From Ruminococcus sp. JC304 (GTDB lineage Bacteria; Bacillota; Clostridia; Lachnospirales; Lachnospiraceae), in the NCBI GenBank assembly GCA_000285855.2, contig HE978651.1, forward strand, positions 1,957,591-1,990,688: a DNA stretch of 33,098 bases. Direction: 5' to 3'. The translations under genes and the position numbers were made by a program. This document shows positions 27,951-33,098 of this stretch, piece by piece (the first letter of the stretch is position 1; the number at the start of each line of letters is the position of its first letter). Under the pieces are notes generated by a model. It ran no database searches, was not told the DNA's origin, and worked only from the letters and a program-made list of their open reading frames with translations.

Positions 27951-28730
27951 ATGGCACTTAATAAAGTAGAAATCTGCGGAGTCAACACATCGAAGCTTCC
28001 TGTTTTGAAAGCAGAAGAAAAAACAGACCTGTTCCGGCGAATCAAGGAAGGAGATGCGCAGGCAAGAGAATTATACATCAAAGGTAATCTTCGCCTTGTC
28101 CTAAGTGTGATCAGGCGTTTTCAAAACAGCAATGAAAATCCGGATGATCTCTTTCAGATCGGATGCATTGGTCTGATCAAAGCAATCGATAATTTTGATA
28201 CTTCACTTCAGGTCAGATTTTCCACCTATGCGGTTCCCATGATCATAGGAGAAGTGCGGCGTTATCTGAGAGACTATAACAGCATCCGGGTCAGCCGCTC
28301 GCTGAGAGATATAGCTTATAAAGCCATTCATACCAGAGAAGCATATATGAAACAAAATCTGAGAGAGCCTACGATCAACGAAATATCCGAAGAAATCGGA
28401 ATTGAAAAAGAAATGATCGTCTACGCCATGGATGCCATCCAAAGTCCGGTCAGCCTTTTTGAACCGGTTTATTCAGAAGGAGGAGATACACTCTATGTGA
28501 TGGATCAGATCAGTGACAAAAAGAACAAAGAGGACCGCTGGATTGAGGATCTGTCCCTACGTGAAGCTATGAACCATCTGGGAGAACGAGAACGACATAT
28601 CATCCAGCTTCGCTTTTATGAGGGAAAAACTCAGATGGAGGTAGCAAAGGAAGTAGGTATCTCCCAGGCCCAGGTCAGCCGTCTTGAAAAAGGAGCACTG
28701 AAATCCATGCGGAATTATCTTCGTCCCTGA
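27951..28730 (+). CDS. sigG: RNA polymerase sporulation sigma factor SigG
   Basis: Late forespore sigma factor. The 259 residues begin MALNKVEICGVNTSKLPVL, the SigG-specific N-terminus, then region 2 (LRLVLSVIRRF...DLFQIGCIGLIKAIDNFD...VRFSTYAVPMIIGEVRRYLRD), region 3 (REPTINEISEEIGI) and region 4 with the helix-turn-helix QMEVAKEVGISQAQVSRLEKGALKSMR. Full length. AAGGAGG is nine bases before the ATG. In many spore formers sigG follows spoIIGA-sigE; here it follows only the YlmC/YmxH gene and converges with the polyphosphate kinase operon. Confidence 0.96.
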   Translation: MALNKVEICGVNTSKLPVLKAEEKTDLFRRIKEGDAQARELYIKGNLRLVLSVIRRFQNSNENPDDLFQIGCIGLIKAIDNFDTSLQVRFSTYAVPMIIGEVRRYLRDYNSIRVSRSLRDIAYKAIHTREAYMKQNLREPTINEISEEIGIEKEMIVYAMDAIQSPVSLFEPVYSEGGDTLYVMDQISDKKNKEDRWIEDLSLREAMNHLGERERHIIQLRFYEGKTQMEVAKEVGISQAQVSRLEKGALKSMRNYLRP

Positions 28731-28736
28731 CACAGC

Positions 28737-28785
28737 AAAAAGCAGTCCGACATCCGGAGATCCTTCCCCTTTCCAGTCGAACTGC
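28737..28785 (-). terminator. Terminator of the LicD-polyphosphate kinase operon
   Basis: Minus strand GCAGTTCGAC (28785-28776) pairs with GTCGGACTGC (28751-28742), ten pairs with one G-U, around a 24-base loop and followed by TTTTT (28741-28737). It lies between the convergent sigG and polyphosphate kinase stops; sigG itself shows no separate terminator. Confidence 0.65.
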
Positions 28786-28802
28786 CTTACATATCTGAGA
28801 AT

Positions 28803-30275
28803 CTATTTCAGTGCTTTTTCAATTTCTTTAATTACGATTTTAAGAGCCTTGATCCGGGCGTATTTTTTATCTACAGATTCCAGTACATGCCATGGTGCAA
28901 AGGTTGTACTTGTCTTCTGAAGCATTTCATTTACTGCAATCTCATATTCATCCCACTTATCTCTGTTGCGCCAGTCTTCATCTGTGATCTTCCACTGCTT
29001 CTCAGGGTTATTCTGCCGTTCTTTGAAGCGTTCCAGCTGGGTATCCTTATCAATCTGTACCCAGAATTTAATGATCACAGCTCCCCAGTCCTTTAATTCC
29101 CTTTCGAACTCATTCATTTCATTGTAAGCCCGTTTCCAGTCATTTTCACTGCAGAAACCTTCCAGTCTCTCCACCATTACACGGCCATACCAGGTTCTGT
29201 CAAAAATAGCAATATGGCCATCCTTCGGCAGTCTGGTCCAAAAGCGCCACAGATAATGACGGGCTTTCTCATGAGGTTCCGGACTGGCAATGGGATGTAC
29301 CTCATATCCTCTGGGATCCAGTGCCTCCGTAATACGCTTGATATTGCCGCCCTTACCTGCTGCATCCCATCCCTCATAAGTTATAATAACCGGAATACGT
29401 TTACGATAGAGACGATTATGAAGCTCTCCCAGTTTCTTCTGAAGAGTTTTTAATTCTTTTTTGTACTCTTCCTCTTCCAGGAACTTATCTTTCAGATCAA
29501 TTTCTGCAAGCTTTGGCATTTTCTTCAAAGGAAATACATTCTGAAGAATCGGCACGGAATGAGCCTGATTCTGCATGGCAACCTGAATATTACTTACCAT
29601 TGTTTCCAGCACCTGAAGCTCTGCCCATTTTCTGTCAGAAGCATCAATGATATACCATGGGGCAGAAGACGCATTGGTATCTGTCATGTACTGGTTAAAT
29701 ACCTTTGCACATTTCTTGTAATGTTCATTTTCCCATTTGTCAAATCCGGATACTCTCCATCTGGTGTCCTTTTCTGACAAAAGCAGTTCCATACGGTGGA
29801 TCTGCTCTTCTCTGTTGATCTGCATAAAGAATTTCAGTACCAGATAGCCATTATCTGTCAGCTGTCTCTCAAAATGCTGAATGCTCTGTATCCGGGCTGC
29901 ATAATCTTCGCCCTCCAGCTTTCCTTCCAGACATTCCCGGCAGGTCTGTTCCATCCATCCTGAATCCAGGAAAGTAAATTTTCCAGCTTCCGGGATTTGT
30001 TTAAAATACTTGTACAGAAACGGATATCTCTTCTCTTCCTCTGTGGGTGCAGACATGGTAGCAACCTTGAAAAATCTTGGATCAATATTTTTTATCACTT
30101 TTCCAATGGTACTTCCCTTTCCCGAGGCCCCCCAGCCTTCAAAAAGCACCAGTACCGGTATTTTGTGTTCTTTGATCTTCATCTGAAACTCATATAACTG
30201 TGCTCTTGCAGCAGCAAGACGTTCCATGACTTCTTCCTTCTCCGGTACACGGGCCGGACTCCAATTCGTAATCAT
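28803..30275 (-). CDS. pap: Polyphosphate:AMP phosphotransferase (two-domain PPK2)
   Basis: Two-domain family-2 polyphosphate kinase of 490 residues; such proteins transfer phosphate from polyphosphate to AMP, giving ADP. The N-terminal domain has Walker A GWGASGKG (47-54) but a degenerate second motif, FLDSGWMEQ (103-110) in place of DRxWY. The C-terminal domain is intact: GWDAAGKG (300-307), the lid region ASPEPHEKARHYLWRFW, and FDRTWYGR (Asp357-Arg358). In studied PAPs the C-terminal domain is catalytic, which fits. ATG at 30275 has GGGAGG 7 bases ahead; a frame five residues longer has none. It follows the LicD-like gene by 18 bases and is last in that operon. Confidence 0.92.
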   Translation of the reverse strand: MITNWSPARVPEKEEVMERLAAARAQLYEFQMKIKEHKIPVLVLFEGWGASGKGSTIGKVIKNIDPRFFKVATMSAPTEEEKRYPFLYKYFKQIPEAGKFTFLDSGWMEQTCRECLEGKLEGEDYAARIQSIQHFERQLTDNGYLVLKFFMQINREEQIHRMELLLSEKDTRWRVSGFDKWENEHYKKCAKVFNQYMTDTNASSAPWYIIDASDRKWAELQVLETMVSNIQVAMQNQAHSVPILQNVFPLKKMPKLAEIDLKDKFLEEEEYKKELKTLQKKLGELHNRLYRKRIPVIITYEGWDAAGKGGNIKRITEALDPRGYEVHPIASPEPHEKARHYLWRFWTRLPKDGHIAIFDRTWYGRVMVERLEGFCSENDWKRAYNEMNEFERELKDWGAVIIKFWVQIDKDTQLERFKERQNNPEKQWKITDEDWRNRDKWDEYEIAVNEMLQKTSTTFAPWHVLESVDKKYARIKALKIVIKEIEKALK

Positions 30276-30293
30276 AATTCTACCTCCCACTTT

Positions 30294-31454
30294 TTATATA
30301 GCACTTTTTATCTGCTTCACCCGTTTGTCCTCTCCCTGAACAGCTAACGTTTCCATATATAAATCGAAAATCTCCTGATCAGGAATATACACTTCTCCCT
30401 TCTTTCTGTATTTATTCATCATATTATGATAGGGGGTCAGGGCATCCCACAATCGCAGGTAATCCCGGTTTTCATATAAATTCATAAGATATTTCTTATG
30501 TTCTTTATAATCCTGTCCCAGATTGATTCCCTCTCCTTTTAATTTTACATATTCCCAGGACCAGTCAAGACTTTCACGGCTTTTTCTGCCTTTTTTGTCT
30601 TTACGGTACTGGACATCCCTTTCCTTTACCAGCTCTCTGATCTGAGCTTTGTGACGACTGATAAAATCTTCACATCCCGTCTGCGTACTGATCATAACAG
30701 TAAGGGAAGGAACATAAACATCATTGATTTTATTTTCATACTTTTTTCCAAACCAGATACGCAGATATTGGTCCACATCCTCAGGTATGGTAAATTCCGT
30801 TCCCTCCAGAAGCACTCTTTTTGTTTTCTTAAAAAGCTGAGCCGGGTAATATAAGGTAGCATTTTTCAGCCTTACCACATACTCTCCCTCTCCGGATTCA
30901 TTCTGATTGATACAGAATTTTTTGTACAAATGTTTTCCCAGACGGCTGCGTCCCCCCAGAAACATAAGCCCCACAGGAATTTTGCACAATCTTTCTTTCC
31001 AGTTATACTCTTCTGAACGGCCATCTGAAAACTGTTTCCATCCTGTCTCCAGGTTTCGGTTCCATAGATGTTTCAGCCTGGATTTTATTTTACCTCGAAG
31101 AGGATAAATATCCACCCCCAGACCAGGATACTGATAATTTCTGCCCTCATTCATACGAAAGCACAAGGTATTTGTGTCCTCATATCTAAGAAAGAAGCCC
31201 GGAAAACGTTTATTATCATGCATAGATTCCAGGGCTCTTCCGGAATGCTTTCTCTTCTGGACTGCCAGCCGGAATTTCTCTATGTCTGATACTTTCATTA
31301 ATACACCACCGGCAAATGGATTATCCGGCATATGACCGCCTCTGACTGCATGAAGGGCAAGGCGTGGTGTCAGATAGCATTCAATTCCACTCTCACCACA
31401 GATTTCATCGATTTCTCTGAGCAGTGTAAGGATTACTTGTTGTTCCTTGTTCAA
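30294..31454 (-). CDS. LicD-like protein lacking the nucleotidyltransferase signature
   Basis: A 386-residue protein I place in the LicD family by layout. Residues 10-62 (LLREIDEICGESGIECYLT, then ALHAVRGG, then SDIEKF) follow the LicD N-terminal pattern, in which a Gly-Gly/Ser loop and a DDxD metal motif come before the YEKF helix. Here the loop reads LTPRLAL and the acidic motif is NPFAGGVLM (45-53), so the metal-binding aspartates are missing. LRYEDTNT (89-96) and GVDIYPLRG (113-121) match further LicD landmarks, and IPEDVDQYLRIWFG (223-236) matches the family C-terminal motif. It is therefore a likely inactive paralogue or binding subunit. The start is a TTG with GGGAG six bases ahead; no better ATG is near. 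It lies 17 bases after the TPR gene and 18 before pap. The true role is unknown. Confidence 0.7.
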   Translation of the reverse strand: MNKEQQVILTLLREIDEICGESGIECYLTPRLALHAVRGGHMPDNPFAGGVLMKVSDIEKFRLAVQKRKHSGRALESMHDNKRFPGFFLRYEDTNTLCFRMNEGRNYQYPGLGVDIYPLRGKIKSRLKHLWNRNLETGWKQFSDGRSEEYNWKERLCKIPVGLMFLGGRSRLGKHLYKKFCINQNESGEGEYVVRLKNATLYYPAQLFKKTKRVLLEGTEFTIPEDVDQYLRIWFGKKYENKINDVYVPSLTVMISTQTGCEDFISRHKAQIRELVKERDVQYRKDKKGRKSRESLDWSWEYVKLKGEGINLGQDYKEHKKYLMNLYENRDYLRLWDALTPYHNMMNKYRKKGEVYIPDQEIFDLYMETLAVQGEDKRVKQIKSAI

Positions 31455-31471
31455 TTTAAACTCCCATTCCT

Positions 31472-33098
31472 TTATCTGTTTATTGTATTTATCAAATCCC
31501 GGATTTCCTCCAGAGTTCCATATTTTCCAAGCCAGGAATCCAGAAACTCCGATGCATCTCCTCTGGCAGCATAAGCAGAAGCTCTTTGGCTTCCCTCCTT
31601 CAGATCCTGCAGTATTATTCTGTCCAATTCCTGTGCTACATACTCAGAAGCTGTTTTTCTTCCTTTCAGGAAAAAAGAAAATGCCTGGATAGTAAGACCT
31701 TCTTTCAGAAGGATTTCGCCCAATATGAGGCAATACTCTCCGTCCTCTTTACTGTCAGAACAAAGCTTTCTCACTTTGGTTTCCAGTTTTTCCAGATCTT
31801 CTGTCTTATCTGCAAAAAGAAGCTCTGCATAACTTTCTGCTGCTTTCGCAGAAAATCCCAGCCTCTCCCTACCTTTCACCATAGCTGTGTACAAAATCTT
31901 TGCTTCTCTGGATTCTGTTGAATAAGAAGAATCCTGTTTATATTCTTCGATCAGTCCCTTTAAATCCTCCAGTTCCCGGCAAACTGCTGTCTCATTCAAA
32001 GCAGCCATTACTCCGGCCAGGCTGCCATATCCCATTATTTCCATATCACCAGGCAAAAGTTTTTTCCAAAGTCCGGCCAGTGCTGCACCTTCCTTTGCTT
32101 CACCGTTTTCCACCAGGCTCTGACAGGTCTGCATTGCAGGAAGCTTATACTCCTGAAGAAATTTATCCAGTTCCAGCCAGATAATTCCGTTGTTTGTATT
32201 CTCCCTTACCTCTGCATAAATCTCCAATGCATCTCTGCACTGCCCTTCGATCCAGAGCAGGTCACCCTCATATTTATGAAAATATCCATCCTTGGGAAAC
32301 AGCCCCAGACAGTATTCCAAAAACTCCCTGGCCTTTGCTGTCTTTTTATCCTGTTTCGCCTGCTCTGTCAGAAAACGCACTTTAAACTTCAGGAAAGAGG
32401 GATGCTCCGGATACTTTTCCAACAACCTGTCGATCAGCTCCTCCGCCATATCCATTTCCCGGAATTCGTAATGGCAGGCAGCCTCCCGAAACAGTACAAT
32501 ATCATCAAGAAGCTGTTTCTGTTCCGGCAAAAGTTCTTTTTCAGCCTCACGTACTCTCAGCATACGGTAAGCTTTGGAAACTCTCTCTGTATAAAAAAGT
32601 GTATACATTGCTGCCTGAAATATCTCATCTTCCACCCCGATCAGATAAGGATGGTAAAAGCTGTAAATGTGTACAAAATCTTCTCTTCCTATAAAATCCG
32701 GGCTGAGCTGCACCTGATAGTATTCTTTAAAAATGTGATTCAGTTTATGGAAATCCCGATGTTCCAGAAGTTCATTCAATGAGACTTTGCTTTCACAGAT
32801 CTGTTTTTCCAGTTCTTCTTTTATATGCTCTCCCATCAGTTCCTGTCTTTTTCTCACCAATCTATGAGAACGTTTGGCAGTAGCCATATAATATATTTTG
32901 CGAAATACTGCATCCTTCCGAAGCTTAAAGGTATCGATCCCAGGCATATATTCCTTGCGGAATTCCTCGTAGTTCATATTTCTGCATTCTACAGAATCAT
33001 GAGATTCCCGCTCTCCATGAGATGGAATATAAGACCATTCATCTCCATAATGCCAGATCAGATAATCACTGACTTTATTGGGTATCATTACATCGATT
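31472..33098 (-). CDS. LicD C-terminal motif fused to TPR repeats (5' end outside the window)
   Basis: The frame is open to the window edge (codons for I-D-V precede the ATG at 33088, with no ribosome-binding site), so this is probably the C-terminal part of a longer protein. The first visible residues, IPNKVSDYLIWHYGDEWSYI, match the end of LicD nucleotidyltransferases and resemble IPEDVDQYLRIWFG of the next gene. A helical region with a lysine/arginine-rich stretch (RSHRLVRKRQEL) follows, then about 330 residues of degenerate TPR-type helical pairs (for example AEELIDRLLEKYPEHPSFLKFK, ALEIYAEVRE). No membrane segment or signal is seen in this part. I infer a LicD enzyme with a TPR tail; the catalytic half must be read outside the window. 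If instead the ATG at 33088 is used, it is a 538-residue TPR protein. Confidence 0.65.
   Translation of the reverse strand, partial: IDVMIPNKVSDYLIWHYGDEWSYIPSHGERESHDSVECRNMNYEEFRKEYMPGIDTFKLRKDAVFRKIYYMATAKRSHRLVRKRQELMGEHIKEELEKQICESKVSLNELLEHRDFHKLNHIFKEYYQVQLSPDFIGREDFVHIYSFYHPYLIGVEDEIFQAAMYTLFYTERVSKAYRMLRVREAEKELLPEQKQLLDDIVLFREAACHYEFREMDMAEELIDRLLEKYPEHPSFLKFKVRFLTEQAKQDKKTAKAREFLEYCLGLFPKDGYFHKYEGDLLWIEGQCRDALEIYAEVRENTNNGIIWLELDKFLQEYKLPAMQTCQSLVENGEAKEGAALAGLWKKLLPGDMEIMGYGSLAGVMAALNETAVCRELEDLKGLIEEYKQDSSYSTESREAKILYTAMVKGRERLGFSAKAAESYAELLFADKTEDLEKLETKVRKLCSDSKEDGEYCLILGEILLKEGLTIQAFSFFLKGRKTASEYVAQELDRIILQDLKEGSQRASAYAARGDASEFLDSWLGKYGTLEEIRDLINTINR

Overview
The window looks like a core chromosomal segment of a spore-forming, anaerobic Firmicute, most likely a Lachnospiraceae (Blautia/Dorea/Roseburia-like). 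I infer this from the protein style, from sporulation genes (sigG, a YlmC/YmxH protein, a SpoVB-like flippase), from the giant CoA-dehydratase activase typical of clostridia, and from consensus sigma-A promoters with strong GGAGG ribosome-binding sites. Genus is a guess. I see no transposon, phage, CRISPR array, tRNA or rRNA.

Left part (1-8.8 kb, minus strand): leuB-ilvD-ilvB-serC-serA forms a tight amino-acid operon (branched-chain plus serine) from one promoter in front of leuB, ending near the window edge. Upstream lie yajC (Sec accessory) with its own promoter and about 175 nt of leader, then tgt (queuosine/tRNA). tgt is divergent from a plus-strand 1413-residue activase/dehydratase-like protein (8968-13209), which is closed by a large nested hairpin shared with the convergent hisH-hisF-ung-flippase operon (13.3-17.1 kb, minus). 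Next comes an OmpR-type two-component pair (17.2-19.5 kb, minus), then the tmRNA gene ssrA (19707-20052, minus), which encodes the tag ADEKLALAA behind a perfect TTGACA-17-TATAAT promoter.

Middle part (20.2-26.9 kb): a 4Fe-4S aldo/keto reductase, efp, and a minus-strand operon gltA-patatin-yqeG-aroK. gltA (citrate synthase) is divergent from gdhA (glutamate dehydrogenase), so the entry to 2-oxoglutarate and its amination share one 233-bp control region.

Right part (26.9-33.1 kb): nrdR (minus) is divergent from a Cys-rich YlmC/YmxH sporulation protein and sigG (plus). Convergent to these is a minus-strand operon of an edge-truncated LicD-tail/TPR protein, a LicD-like protein that has lost its nucleotidyltransferase signature, and a two-domain polyphosphate:AMP phosphotransferase. 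This last operon is the least conventional part of the window and my main candidate for something undescribed. Most other genes are ordinary housekeeping; the remaining interest lies in regulatory details (sporulation-type promoters, palindromes on promoters, a small ORF in the yajC leader, terminator/promoter overlap).
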